Below, one piece after another: positions 30,707 to 38,591 of a stretch of DNA of 64,000 nt. A model generated the notes under the pieces. That model searched no databases and was not told the DNA's origin. It saw only the letters and a list, made by a program, of their open reading frames with translations. The position numbers and the translations under genes were made by a program. The stretch is taken from assembly GCA_000153445.1 (NCBI GenBank), contig CH672399.1, positions 237,580-301,579 of the forward strand, given 5' to 3'. Every line of letters begins with the position of its first letter. The stretch's first letter is position 1. This DNA comes from a gamma proteobacterium HTCC2207 (lineage in GTDB: Bacteria; Pseudomonadota; Gammaproteobacteria; Pseudomonadales; Porticoccaceae).

Positions 30707-30826
30707 TTAATAAATCAATACCCAGCTATAGACATAAAGCGCACTAATACCACTTAGCACCAACGCACTAATCAAAACTCTAACACCTAGCTCTAAACCT
30801 AATCTTTTTTCTCTTGTACTTAACAT
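30707..30826 (-). CDS. Small single-pass membrane protein (39 aa), Fur-box-linked
   Basis: A short minus-strand frame with GAGG 9 bases ahead of its ATG. The product is 39 residues: a charged start (MLSTREKRLGLELG) and one hydrophobic helix (VRVLISALVLSGISALYVYSWVLIY) that reaches the C-terminus. The start lies 44 bases from a strong Fur-box match at 30870-30890, which gives it a plausible iron-controlled promoter. I do not recognise a family, and many such short frames are spurious. The case rests on the box, the RBS and the clean helix. Confidence 0.45.
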   Translation of the reverse strand: MLSTREKRLGLELGVRVLISALVLSGISALYVYSWVLIY

Positions 30827-30869
30827 TTCGGTTGCGCCTCATCGCTTAAATACCTGGCCTACCCTTAAT

Positions 30870-30890
30870 GCGAATGATTATCATTTACAT
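30870..30890. promoter_or_regulatory. Fur box
   Basis: AATGATTATCATT reads on the minus strand as AATGATAATCATT, an exact match to the 13-base core of the Fur consensus GATAATGATAATCATTATC. It lies between the divergent small membrane-protein frame (start 30826) and the 157-codon gene (start 30961). Confidence 0.8.
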
Positions 30891-30960
30891 TTAGGATTGA
30901 GTCAATTATTATTCTCGCCGAGTAAGGAGTAAGCACTTATAGATTTGGGAACGGTTAATA

Positions 30961-31434
30961 ATGAAATTGCAATTTTTATGTGGGAATCATCGATTAGAAC
31001 TCGAGCGCAACCTGTCCAAGGCCATGCAAATCTGGAAGGTCGGCACTGATACGGGCCAGTTCTATCGCGACCATATGCTCTGGCTAGAGGCCATTCCCCA
31101 TCTCGGATGCGCATTTGAGACTGCGGAAATACTGCTTAGCAACATTACCATTGACCATAGAAATGCCTGCGAACGGTTTTCCGACACCGCTCTTTTACTG
31201 TCCAGTACTTTTAAAAATGCGATTCGAATCGCCGATGCTGAAGACGTTATTTGGGTGACGATTAACAGACTGGAGAAAGAGCTCTCTGTTAATCTCACTA
31301 ACACTGCATGGATAAACCATCATTTAGCTAACCAATATGAGGAACTCAAGCGCACACTAATCACTAACCAGCACCTTATTCGCCCAACCAAGAGGCATTC
31401 AAGTAATTTAGAGCCCGCAGGTCTCCTGCATTAA
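30961..31434 (+). CDS. Hypothetical protein, probable Fur-regulated
   Basis: Protein of 157 residues starting 70 bases after a Fur box, with GGGAACGG before the ATG. It is probably cytoplasmic: no signal peptide or membrane segment, and a helical composition (ELERNLSKAMQIWKVGTDTGQF, FETAEILLSNITIDHRNACERFSDTALLLSS). The pattern resembles helix-turn-helix repeat proteins, but I cannot name a family. Its location after a Fur box suggests a role during iron limitation. The next gene, HopJ-like, starts about 70 bases downstream. Confidence 0.7.
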   Translation: MKLQFLCGNHRLELERNLSKAMQIWKVGTDTGQFYRDHMLWLEAIPHLGCAFETAEILLSNITIDHRNACERFSDTALLLSSTFKNAIRIADAEDVIWVTINRLEKELSVNLTNTAWINHHLANQYEELKRTLITNQHLIRPTKRHSSNLEPAGLLH

Positions 31435-31503
31435 AGTCGCCCAAAGGGGTCTCTTTTAGGTACTATGCAGCGCCAAATTAAAACCGGAAAGGTAAGTGCA
31501 AAA

Positions 31504-31851
31504 ATGACCCTTGAGCAATTCTTAAAACAACTAGCAAGCGCCCCAAATAGCATCGAGTTTAAACAGGTGATCGAGCTTATCGAGCAGCACTACGAATACA
31601 CGCCCTCCAGTTTTCGCAATGGCCCAGAGGTTTATAACGAAGCAGGAACAAATGAGGGTTCCTGCAAAATCTTTGCTTTTGCTCAGCATGAGGGGCTATC
31701 TCAAAATGATACATTAGCCTGTTTTGGAGCCTTTTACCGAGAAGAAGTGCTTGAGCAGCCAGATGCTAATAATCATGGCAATATTCGAGCGTTCATCCAA
31801 TATGGCTGGAATGGAATTAAATTTGATCGGGCGGCATTGATTAAAAAATAG
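31504..31851 (+). CDS. HopJ type III effector family protein
   Basis: Protein of 115 residues from the internal ATG at 31504, which follows GGAAAGG and gives the usual family start MTLEQFLKQL; the frame opens at 31465. It has the family core: F..VI.LI..HY.Y.P..F.NG (FKQVIELIEQHYEYTPSSFRNG), NEAGTNEGSCKIFAFA and the terminal GWNGIKFD. The name comes from a plant-pathogen effector, but the family is common in free-living marine bacteria with no type III secretion. A housekeeping role is therefore more likely than virulence. Confidence 0.88.
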   Translation: MTLEQFLKQLASAPNSIEFKQVIELIEQHYEYTPSSFRNGPEVYNEAGTNEGSCKIFAFAQHEGLSQNDTLACFGAFYREEVLEQPDANNHGNIRAFIQYGWNGIKFDRAALIKK

Positions 31852-31906
31852 AGCCGTACAAAGTACGGCCCACCATACTCTGACGAGCAACGTTAATAAA
31901 ATCCAT

Positions 31907-31981
31907 GTCATCCCGACTGAGCGAAGCGACGAGGAATCTTATCTCCAAATACCGAGATCTCTCAACTGCGTTCGAGATGAC
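31907..31981. repeat. 75-bp dispersed repeat, copy 2
   Basis: Begins GTCATCCCGACTGAGCGAAG and ends TTCGAGATGAC; GTCATC and GATGAC form terminal inverted repeats. It is the same length as the copy at 12976-13050 and similar along both flanks. Like copy 1 it sits between the 3' ends of convergent genes, here the HopJ-like gene and the DUF3047 gene. Confidence 0.75.
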
Positions 31982-32033
31982 AGCAAGGGTTATTATGCTG
32001 CAGATAGGGTGTCTCTAAGCTTTAACACTCTTG

Positions 32034-33200
32034 CTAAAGAACCTTTAGCGGCTGCTTGCCATGCAGAACAATATCCGCATATTTACAGTCACCTTTATTC
32101 CGTTGAAAGGCACTATTGGCAATTAGCCATACGCGGACAATACGCGCCGGTGGCTCGCCCATATACTGTTTGTAGTCATCAAAAAGATTGCGGCGCTCAT
32201 CCTTCCATTCGCCAAGCCCCTCTTTGCCACTGCGAATCACTACATGGTATTCCTTGCCCTTCCAGTTCGGCAGCGGACAGTCATAACCTGTGCCCACCGG
32301 TAAGGTGCTGCTCCAGTAGTAAGTGATATCTCTGCCATTATCAAATTCGACGGCGATACTTAGGTAGTCATGACTGGGCACTGTATCTTCACGCAAGGTT
32401 GAGGGCAGTTGATCCACACACCATTTCCAGCTTATTTCAGTATTCTTATCCAAAACCAGATTCACATCTTTCTGCAGAATTCCGGTATCACCTTGAGTTT
32501 GGCAATGAATACAATCATTGGCAGACTCCGACGGCTGTTTGCGAAAAATATTACTCCGTCCGATATTCCACAGATAGGACCAGCCTTTGGGTGTAGTGTC
32601 GCCGATGTCTATGCGCTCAATTTCACACCTTAACCTGCCTTCAAAATCACCCAAGCTAAGCATTTCTCTCAGGCACTCAACTGCCGGTTTATGCCAGCGA
32701 ATAATTAAAATTCGCGACCCACCACTGGAGGTCTGATAAACCTTATCGTCCTGTTGACGCTCCCCCTGCAAGTTCTCCCAGTCATTGGGGAAGTAATTGC
32801 CAAACTGCAGCGGACCATTGTCTTGGGCGGTAAAGGAGTGACTACTATGAGTCCCCCTAAATATGTCGCCATCACCGACCTTGTACCAAACCTGAAGTGC
32901 CAGACTCAGCCAAATATCCAGGGGTTTACTGGCGAATACGCGGCCAGCCATAAAGCAGCTAATTTCATCTCCGATTTCTAGGCTGAGACCAGAAGCCACC
33001 CAGGGTGGGCAATTACCTGGAATATCCAACCATTTGTAGTCTTTAATCAAGCCTTCGGGAGCTCGATTCAATAGATTCTGCATGGCTGCAGAATATTTAT
33101 CTAGATCTGGTTCAGGCTCATTTTTGGATAATAGCTTTCTGGCGCTAGCGCGGAGGAAAAGTGCTCCGGCAACGGTTAAATCACTAATAATTCCCGGCAT
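32034..33200 (-). CDS. DUF3047 family protein with N-terminal galactose-lectin-like region
   Basis: Protein of 388 residues. The C-terminal part (about 265-388) has the DUF3047 pattern: DYLSIAVEFDNGRDITYYWSSTLPVGT, YHVVIRSGKEGLGEWKDERRNLFDDYKQYMG and IVRVWLIANSA.....ADIVL. The N-terminal part (about 55-170) resembles the PA-IL (LecA) galactose-binding fold, with WVASGLSLEIGDEISCFMAGRVF. No clear signal peptide is seen. The function is unknown; carbohydrate binding is inferred only from the fold resemblance. It is isolated on the minus strand within the region downstream of the tRNA. Confidence 0.75.
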   Translation of the reverse strand: MPGIISDLTVAGALFLRASARKLLSKNEPEPDLDKYSAAMQNLLNRAPEGLIKDYKWLDIPGNCPPWVASGLSLEIGDEISCFMAGRVFASKPLDIWLSLALQVWYKVGDGDIFRGTHSSHSFTAQDNGPLQFGNYFPNDWENLQGERQQDDKVYQTSSGGSRILIIRWHKPAVECLREMLSLGDFEGRLRCEIERIDIGDTTPKGWSYLWNIGRSNIFRKQPSESANDCIHCQTQGDTGILQKDVNLVLDKNTEISWKWCVDQLPSTLREDTVPSHDYLSIAVEFDNGRDITYYWSSTLPVGTGYDCPLPNWKGKEYHVVIRSGKEGLGEWKDERRNLFDDYKQYMGEPPARIVRVWLIANSAFQRNKGDCKYADIVLHGKQPLKVL

Positions 33201-33540
33201 AGTGCTGTCCTAAGGTAGGTGCAGTTGGCCCTAAAAAGACACAACTAAGGGTCTGACAGTAAAGCCAATTACAGTCTCCTGCAAGTTCCTGTGCGTCAAA
33301 TAAGTTTTGTCAATTTCATGCAATTGAAGTTAGCAACACAACGACGCTATCATTTATACGTCCTACCGCCCCTTTGACTCTGGGTCAAAAGGTCAAGCTG
33401 TCAGTAGGTAAAGAGGAAATTGCTAAACTGAGTCAAAATAAAGTGGTCGTTTTTGAAACTACAACAGGCAAGCACCAGATTATCGAGATTGATCAGGCTG
33501 AGTACGACAAGTTATTCGCTAAGGGCTAAACATCTAAAAT
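33201..33540. other. Intergenic region with a startless open frame
   Basis: No confident gene. A plus-strand frame open from about 33245 to the stop at 33527-33529 has coding-like composition (LGQKVKLSVGKEEIAKLSQ, TTTGKHQIIEIDQAEYDKLF) but no ATG or GTG start. Only a TTG at 33374 would give a 51-residue product. Confidence 0.4.
33374..33529 (+). pseudogene. Possible gene remnant (51 codons from TTG)
   Basis: The translated frame begins LTLGQKVKLSVGKEEIAKLS and ends EYDKLFAKG. It has the charged, evenly spread composition of a real protein C-terminus. No start codon other than TTG and no ribosome binding site is present, so it looks like the remains of a truncated gene. An alternative is a real small gene with an unusual start. 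Confidence 0.3.
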
Positions 33541-33741
33541 ATGATTCACCAAAAAGCTTTCAATATACGAGAGCCTTTTTATTTGTCTTGTATTAAACAA
33601 GTTTTAGGTGCGTCTGTAGCAATTTCAGGTGCACTCAATAGGTATGCCGCGCCTGTGCTCATTTTGATCTTCCCAGCTATCTTCTCAGCTATCTTTTTAG
33701 CTTCAGTGATTTACACTGAAGCTCCAAAGCCAGAATATTGA
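33541..33741 (+). CDS. Putative small membrane protein (66 aa)
   Basis: A 66-residue frame with a hydrophobic C-terminal half (YAAPVLILIFPAIFSAIFLASVIY) that would span the membrane once. No ribosome binding site stands out and no family is recognised. It ends just upstream of rlmJ on the same strand. Weakly supported. Confidence 0.3.
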   Translation: MIHQKAFNIREPFYLSCIKQVLGASVAISGALNRYAAPVLILIFPAIFSAIFLASVIYTEAPKPEY

Positions 33742-33748
33742 ATCGTCC

Positions 33749-34591
33749 ATGCTATCGTATCGCCATAGTTTTCATGCAGGCAACCACGCTGATGTCTTAA
33801 AACACACAGTGCAGTCGCTGATTTTGCAGTCGCTTAAAGCCAAAGATAAAGCCTTCGCCTATATAGACACTCATGCCGGAGCCGGTTGTTACGACCTGCA
33901 GTCAAAAGAGATGGATAAAACGGGTGAATATCTGGAGGGTATTAATCTGCTCTGGAAGGATAGTGTTCCCGCTGGCATGCAAGTCTATTTAGATGTTTTA
34001 AAAACGCTCAATGCAGATGGCGAACTGCGCCACTATCCAGGCAGCCCACTGCTGGCCAAAGAACTCTGCCGTGCTCAAGACCGTCTGCTATTAAGCGAAC
34101 TGCACCCTGCTGATTTTGTGCTGCTGCAAGAGCTGTTTAATCGGGATCGACGCACTCAGGCAAATAAGGCCGATGGCTTCGCCCAGTTAAAGGGCGCACT
34201 GCCACCATTAGAGCGGCGCGGCGTGGTTTTAATTGATCCACCCTATGAGCTAGATCATGAATATGCGGATGTGGTGAAGGCGGTTGTGGATGGCATAAAG
34301 CGCTGGGCAACAGGCACCTTTGTGATCTGGTATCCGGTGGTGCACAGCAATGATGTGGATTTTTTACAGCGTAAGCTTTCTAGCGCAGGGCTGCCAGGAA
34401 CATTACAAATAGAACTCAATGTCCTGCAGGCTAACAATCGTTATGGTATGACTGGATCCGGAATGATTGTGGTCAATCCACCCTGGAAGCTAGAACAGCA
34501 GATGAGTGAATTACTGCCCTGGCTAGTGGATAAACTGGGTCAGTCCCCTGAGGCCAATTTTAAACTGCGCTGGCTTAGCCAACCGAGCTAA
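33749..34591 (+). CDS. rlmJ: 23S rRNA (adenine2030-N6)-methyltransferase
   Basis: RlmJ (YhiR) of 280 residues, a SAM-dependent methyltransferase that modifies A2030 of 23S rRNA. The start MLSYRHSFHAGNHADVLKHTVQSLIL is the family hallmark. THAGAGCYDL is the SAM-binding loop and LIDPPYE (near residue 165) the catalytic DPPY motif of N6-adenine methyltransferases. The length is standard. No clear Shine-Dalgarno sequence precedes the ATG. Confidence 0.96.
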   Translation: MLSYRHSFHAGNHADVLKHTVQSLILQSLKAKDKAFAYIDTHAGAGCYDLQSKEMDKTGEYLEGINLLWKDSVPAGMQVYLDVLKTLNADGELRHYPGSPLLAKELCRAQDRLLLSELHPADFVLLQELFNRDRRTQANKADGFAQLKGALPPLERRGVVLIDPPYELDHEYADVVKAVVDGIKRWATGTFVIWYPVVHSNDVDFLQRKLSSAGLPGTLQIELNVLQANNRYGMTGSGMIVVNPPWKLEQQMSELLPWLVDKLGQSPEANFKLRWLSQPS

Positions 34592-34610
34592 ATACTCACT
34601 AATAGCGGCG

Positions 34611-35597
34611 TTAAGACTGGCGCTCACGCGAGGCTTTCTTTTCCGCACTTTTCTCTGCTCTGCGACGTTCAGTCGCTTCCAGAGCGGCATTGCCTATATG
34701 CTCTTCACCCCGAGCTTTGGCTAACTTAACCTGCTTCTGACGCTCGGCAAAACGCTGTTGCTGCTCTTCGTCTACGCTGCCAAAACAGTGGTGACAGGAG
34801 AGGCCCTCCTGATAATTTATATGGTTCATCTCTTGCTCGGTAATCGGCATACGACAGGCATGGCACTGGTCGTAGGAACCGCGCTTAAGATCATGGTCAA
34901 CGGCAACCCGATTATCAAAGACAAAACACTCGCCGTTCCAAAGGGTCTGCTCCGCAGGCACTTCTTCGAGATACTTAAGAATTCCACCCTGAAGGTGATA
35001 GACCTCATCAAAGCCCTGCTCTTTCATATAGGCAGTAGACTTTTCGCAGCGAATACCGCCGGTGCAAAACATGGCAATTTTTTTGTTTTTCTTGGGGTCG
35101 AGATTTTCCTCAGCCCAGGCAGGAAATTCGCGAAAGGTTTTAGTCTTGGGATTCACCGCATTGACAAAGGTACCAATTTCCACTTCATAGTCATTGCGGG
35201 TATCCACCACCAACACATCGGGGTCGGCGATCAGTGCATTCCAGTCGGCAGGTTTAACATAGGTGCCGGCTGACCTTTTCGGATCTATGCCTTCGACACC
35301 CATGGTAACGATTTCTTTCTTGAGTTTTACCTTGGTGCGATAAAAGGGAATTTCGCTATGAAAAGACTCTTTGCAGTCGATATTTTCCAAGCCCGGCTGC
35401 TGTTGCAACCAGTCGAGCAGTGCATCGACAGACTCGCGAGTGCCGGATACAGTACCATTGATACCCTCGCTGGCGAGCAACAATGTACCAAACACCTGAT
35501 GGTCGGTCATGGTCTTGAGCAGCGGCGCGCGCAGAGCAACATAATTTGGCAAGGTGACAAATTTATACAGTGCGCAGGAAACATATTGATCAGACAT
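34611..35597 (-). CDS. trhO: tRNA uridine(34) hydroxylase, rhodanese family
   Basis: TrhO (YceA) of about 328 residues; the ATG at 35597 gives the usual start [14 protein letters not shown], and the frame extends 18 codons upstream. The N-terminal UPF0176 domain has [13 protein letters not shown]. The central rhodanese domain carries the catalytic-loop Cys in [12 protein letters not shown]. The C-terminal zinc-finger-like [13 protein letters not shown] and [18 protein letters not shown] region is followed by a lysine-rich tail. The enzyme makes 5-hydroxyuridine at the wobble position of certain tRNAs. It converges with rlmJ. Confidence 0.94.
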   Translation of the reverse strand: MSDQYVSCALYKFVTLPNYVALRAPLLKTMTDHQVFGTLLLASEGINGTVSGTRESVDALLDWLQQQPGLENIDCKESFHSEIPFYRTKVKLKKEIVTMGVEGIDPKRSAGTYVKPADWNALIADPDVLVVDTRNDYEVEIGTFVNAVNPKTKTFREFPAWAEENLDPKKNKKIAMFCTGGIRCEKSTAYMKEQGFDEVYHLQGGILKYLEEVPAEQTLWNGECFVFDNRVAVDHDLKRGSYDQCHACRMPITEQEMNHINYQEGLSCHHCFGSVDEEQQQRFAERQKQVKLAKARGEEHIGNAALEATERRRAEKSAEKKASRERQS

Positions 35598-35704
35598 AGG
35601 GCGAGGGCCTTGGATATCTCTTCTGGAAACGGCCGCATTGTAGCAAAACACTTAAGACTGTGGCACCAGTGGGTTAAATCCAATTTAGTAAAAAATTAGT
35701 CAAA

Positions 35705-35728
35705 AATGGGTAGGTATTTATACCCATT
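35705..35728. repeat. Inverted repeat between trhO and GH16 genes
   Basis: AATGGGTA at 35705-35712 and TACCCATT at 35721-35728 form a perfect 8-bp palindrome with an 8-base spacer. It lies in the divergent promoter region, about 107 bases before the GH16 start. It could be a regulator operator or a stem-loop; no T-run marks it as a plus-strand terminator. Confidence 0.4.
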
Positions 35729-35834
35729 TACCTCAGTGATAAGACCGCCTAGCTCAGGCTACTCGTATTGAGTAGGTAATTTGGTACAAAATGCGGCGCA
35801 AGAGCGGTTCTAAAACAAACAATAAGAGTTTTCC

Positions 35835-36980
35835 ATGACGATAAAAACAAACCGGGTGAGCAGCACACTTATTCGACTGTCTGCTGCGACAATTATATTG
35901 TGCGGACTACTGGCCTGCGGTGGAGGTGGAGGCGGTTCAGTTCAAGCAGGCCCAGCGCCAATTACCACGCCGAGGGACACTACTGCACCTGTGATCACCG
36001 TTATCGGCTCTCTTGCTCAGACTATTCCCCAGAACCTTAGCTATACAGATTCTGGCGCAAGCGCCTCTGATGCGATTGATGGCAGTATCACCGTAGTCAC
36101 TTCGGGAATAGTTGCCAATGCGGTGGGCGTTTACACCATTACTTACACAGCGACTGACAAGTCCGGCAATTCAGCAACCGCAACGCGAACCATCACAGTG
36201 ATTGCCGCTGCCCCCACTGGCCCTCAAGCTATAGATTCAGGAAAATGGTTTCATCAAACCCGCCTGCCCAATGGCAACAGCTGGTACAACAATGAAATAC
36301 AGCACTACACCAACCGTATGCAAAACTCTTATATCAGCGATGGCACCTTGAAGATTGTCGCTATAAAAGAAAGTTTTACCGATCAAAATCGCACTAAGCA
36401 ATTCACCTCAGCGCGACTCAATTCGAAATATGCCTTTACCTATGGACGCGTCGACGTAAAAGCCAAGCTACCTCAGGGCTTTGGCACCTGGCCTGCAATC
36501 TGGATGTTGGGTAAGAATATCAACGAGAACGGCGGCTATTGGCAAACTCAGGGCTTTGGCACCACTTATTGGCCAGCCACTGGGGAAATCGACATCATGG
36601 AGCACTGGGGCAGCAGAGAGCAAAATTACGTATCTAGCGCACTGCATACACCTTCCAGCTCCGGTAACACCTATAACGTAGGAGGGCAGTATGTAGCCAC
36701 AGCGTCAACTGAGTTCCACGTCTACTCGCTGGACTGGAATGCCGATCGGATGATCTTTAGTGTCGACGGTGTTGAGCATTACACCTACTCCCCCAACGTC
36801 AAAAATGCGTCCACCTGGCCCTTCGATGCCGACCAGTATCTGCTGCTAAATTTTGCCATCGAGCCCAGTATCGCCAGCAGTTTTAACGAAGGCGAGATGG
36901 AAGTCGATTACGTTAGAGTTTATGCCCCTAACGCCAGCTCAACAGCAGACCCGGTGTGGGCAGATGAGTTTAATAACTAA
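35835..36980 (+). CDS. GH16 endo-1,3-beta-glucanase-like lipoprotein (laminarinase)
   Basis: Secreted lipoprotein of 381 residues: lipobox LLAC (Cys28), then a glycine run. A DUF5011-type Ig-like domain follows (about 48-123, DTTAPVITVIG...YTATDKSGNSATATRTITV). The GH16 domain starts at AIDSGKWFHQT, with the catalytic Glu251, Asp253 and Glu256 in GEIDIMEHWG. It probably cuts laminarin outside the cell or in the periplasm, feeding the GH3 glucosidase at 6230. Odd point: the strand usually at the GH16 N-terminus (VWxDEFN) is absent before AIDSGKW, but VWADEFNN forms the very C-terminus. Confidence 0.9.
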   Translation: MTIKTNRVSSTLIRLSAATIILCGLLACGGGGGGSVQAGPAPITTPRDTTAPVITVIGSLAQTIPQNLSYTDSGASASDAIDGSITVVTSGIVANAVGVYTITYTATDKSGNSATATRTITVIAAAPTGPQAIDSGKWFHQTRLPNGNSWYNNEIQHYTNRMQNSYISDGTLKIVAIKESFTDQNRTKQFTSARLNSKYAFTYGRVDVKAKLPQGFGTWPAIWMLGKNINENGGYWQTQGFGTTYWPATGEIDIMEHWGSREQNYVSSALHTPSSSGNTYNVGGQYVATASTEFHVYSLDWNADRMIFSVDGVEHYTYSPNVKNASTWPFDADQYLLLNFAIEPSIASSFNEGEMEVDYVRVYAPNASSTADPVWADEFNN

Positions 36981-37058
36981 AATCTTAAGACTCTAAGACT
37001 GGCGAAGGGCTAATCGCAGTTAGCGGGACTTTAAAGAGCCATCAAGAGCTAAAGACAC

Positions 37059-37751
37059 TTATAAAGAATTATTTATCTCGATAAGCGTCTGCAAGGGATT
37101 AGCCGATTGTGTAATGGGTCGGCCAATCACTAAATAGTCACTACCCAACTCCATGGCTTTTTGCGGGGTAACTATGCGCCGCTGATCATCGGCGACGCTA
37201 TCCGCAAGACGAATACCTGGCGTTACCAGCTGAAACTCGGCACCCAAATCAGACTTCAAACTACTCGCCTCTTGGGCCGAACAGACCACACCGTGCAATC
37301 CACAGTTCTGAGTCAACTGGGCCAAATGCAGCACCTGCTCACTGGGACTGCGCTGAATGCCAATTTCCAGCAAATCAGATTCATCCATGCTGGTCAGCAC
37401 GGTAACCCCAATCAGCAGCATTGGGCTGCCCTGCTGTTCAAGAGCCTCTCTAGCGGCACTCATCATACGACTGCCGCCTGAAGCGTGCACATTGGCCATC
37501 CACACACCCAGATCCGCAGCGGCACTCACGGCCTTCGCAGCAGTATTGGGAATATCGTGAAATTTAAGGTCGAGAAATACATCGAAGTTGCGCTCTACCA
37601 GTGCCTTGACCAATGTTGGACCGGCAGCGGTAAATAGCTCTTTGCCAACTTTTAAGCGGCACTGAGTGGGATCGAGCTGTTCAGCCAGATCCAGGGCTGC
37701 CCGTTGGTTATCAAAGTCTAGGGCAACTATAACGGGTGCAGACGAACTCAT
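37059..37751 (-). CDS. pyrF: Orotidine-5'-phosphate decarboxylase
   Basis: PyrF of 230 residues, last step of UMP synthesis. [10 protein letters not shown] opens the barrel. The catalytic Lys/Asp array lies in [18 protein letters not shown], the late phosphate-binding [25 protein letters not shown] and the terminal [12 protein letters not shown] are all present. It follows the lapA-like gene on the minus strand after 7 bases, an arrangement common in gammaproteobacteria, though lapB, usually between them, is missing here. Confidence 0.97.
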   Translation of the reverse strand: MSSSAPVIVALDFDNQRAALDLAEQLDPTQCRLKVGKELFTAAGPTLVKALVERNFDVFLDLKFHDIPNTAAKAVSAAADLGVWMANVHASGGSRMMSAAREALEQQGSPMLLIGVTVLTSMDESDLLEIGIQRSPSEQVLHLAQLTQNCGLHGVVCSAQEASSLKSDLGAEFQLVTPGIRLADSVADDQRRIVTPQKAMELGSDYLVIGRPITQSANPLQTLIEINNSL

Positions 37752-37758
37752 AAGCGGA

Positions 37759-38007
37759 TTAATCTCGTTTTGCGGCGCGAGCTAGTTTGCGCCGATAATA
37801 GGTAATAAGAACAGAGCTCGCCAACAGCCCAAGCAGGCAGCCAACGGCCAAAAAAATCATCAGCCAGAGTCCGAGACTCAGAGCTGTACTTTGAAAAATA
37901 ACGAAATCGACAGTCAGCTGCTGGCTATTCTCCAAGGCAAAAAACGCACCGACGGCGGCAATGGCCAGTAATAAAAAAAACTTAATCAATGTCCAGACTG
38001 CGCCCAC
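37759..38007 (-). CDS. lapA: LapA-family inner-membrane protein
   Basis: Small membrane protein of about 82 residues. The GTG at 38007 is chosen because AAGGAG lies 6 bases upstream (38014-38019); the open frame continues to a TTG at 38040. Two membrane helices ([17 protein letters not shown] and [24 protein letters not shown]) flank the LapA core [14 protein letters not shown]. LapA works with LapB in controlling LpxC and lipopolysaccharide synthesis in E. coli. No lapB gene follows here; pyrF does. Confidence 0.82.
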   Translation of the reverse strand: MGAVWTLIKFFLLLAIAAVGAFFALENSQQLTVDFVIFQSTALSLGLWLMIFLAVGCLLGLLASSVLITYYRRKLARAAKRD

Positions 38008-38170
38008 AGGGATCTCCTTTTTCAACCATGGTTGGTACAAAACCGCATTATAACCCTTGGATTATAGGTGCTAGATTTTAGGTTCTAGATCGTAGCTGCT
38101 AAATTATAAGTTCTAGAGTGTACTCTCTGCCTTCCCTTACGACAAAATATCAGCTTAATAAATTACAGGC

Positions 38171-38208
38171 GAAAAAATGCGCCGCAGGCATAACCAACGG
38201 CGCATTTT
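38171..38208 (-). terminator. Intrinsic terminator of rpmE
   Basis: On the minus strand, AAAATGCGCCG and CGGCGCATTTT form an 11-bp stem with a 13-base loop, ending in six T. It lies 30 bases beyond the rpmE stop. Confidence 0.88.
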
Positions 38209-38237
38209 GATATTCGTTGAAGCTAGCCAGTATCGGC

Positions 38238-38447
38238 TTACTTCTTGGCAGCACCAAAACGCTTGTTAAAGCGATCGATTCGTCCACCAGTCTCTGCTAC
38301 TTTTTGCTTGCCGGTATAAAAAGGGTGGCAGGCAGAACACACGTCAAGGTAAAGAGCTTGCTCGCGTGTTGATCCGACAGTAATTACATTTCCGCAACTA
38401 CAGGTCGCTTTTAATTCGTTATACGCTGGGTGAATCTCTGATTTCAT
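38238..38447 (-). CDS. rpmE: 50S ribosomal protein L31 (zinc-binding form)
   Basis: L31 of 69 residues starting [16 protein letters not shown] at the ATG 38447. That is the second of two adjacent ATGs and has GGAG at the right distance; the frame extends nine codons upstream. The four zinc-binding cysteines (CSC near residue 16, CSAC near residue 37) mark the zinc-containing type rather than the zinc-independent paralogue. The [10 protein letters not shown] and [11 protein letters not shown] signatures are intact. It has its own promoter and terminator. Confidence 0.97.
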   Translation of the reverse strand: MKSEIHPAYNELKATCSCGNVITVGSTREQALYLDVCSACHPFYTGKQKVAETGGRIDRFNKRFGAAKK

Positions 38448-38542
38448 CATATACTCCAAGTCGCTTGCCGCCACCCTATCAATCAGCTGGTAAAACGACC
38501 CAACTCTTGTATGGCACGGCAGGCCATTTCTAAAGAGCGCGG

Positions 38543-38570
38543 ATTCTAGCAGAAATGAACTCGGTTACAA
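38543..38570 (-). promoter_or_regulatory. Sigma-70 promoter of rpmE
   Basis: On the minus strand, TTGTAA (38570-38565) and TAGAAT (38548-38543) are 16 bases apart, a good sigma-70 match, about 95 bases before the rpmE start. The region lies between rpmE and the divergent priA. Confidence 0.8.
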
Positions 38571-38591
38571 AAGGAATTCTCAACTTTTATT

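Noticed and set aside
31504-31851. HopJ protein as evidence of a type III secretion system
   Set aside because: HopJ-family proteins are widespread in bacteria without type III secretion, and no secretion gene lies nearby.
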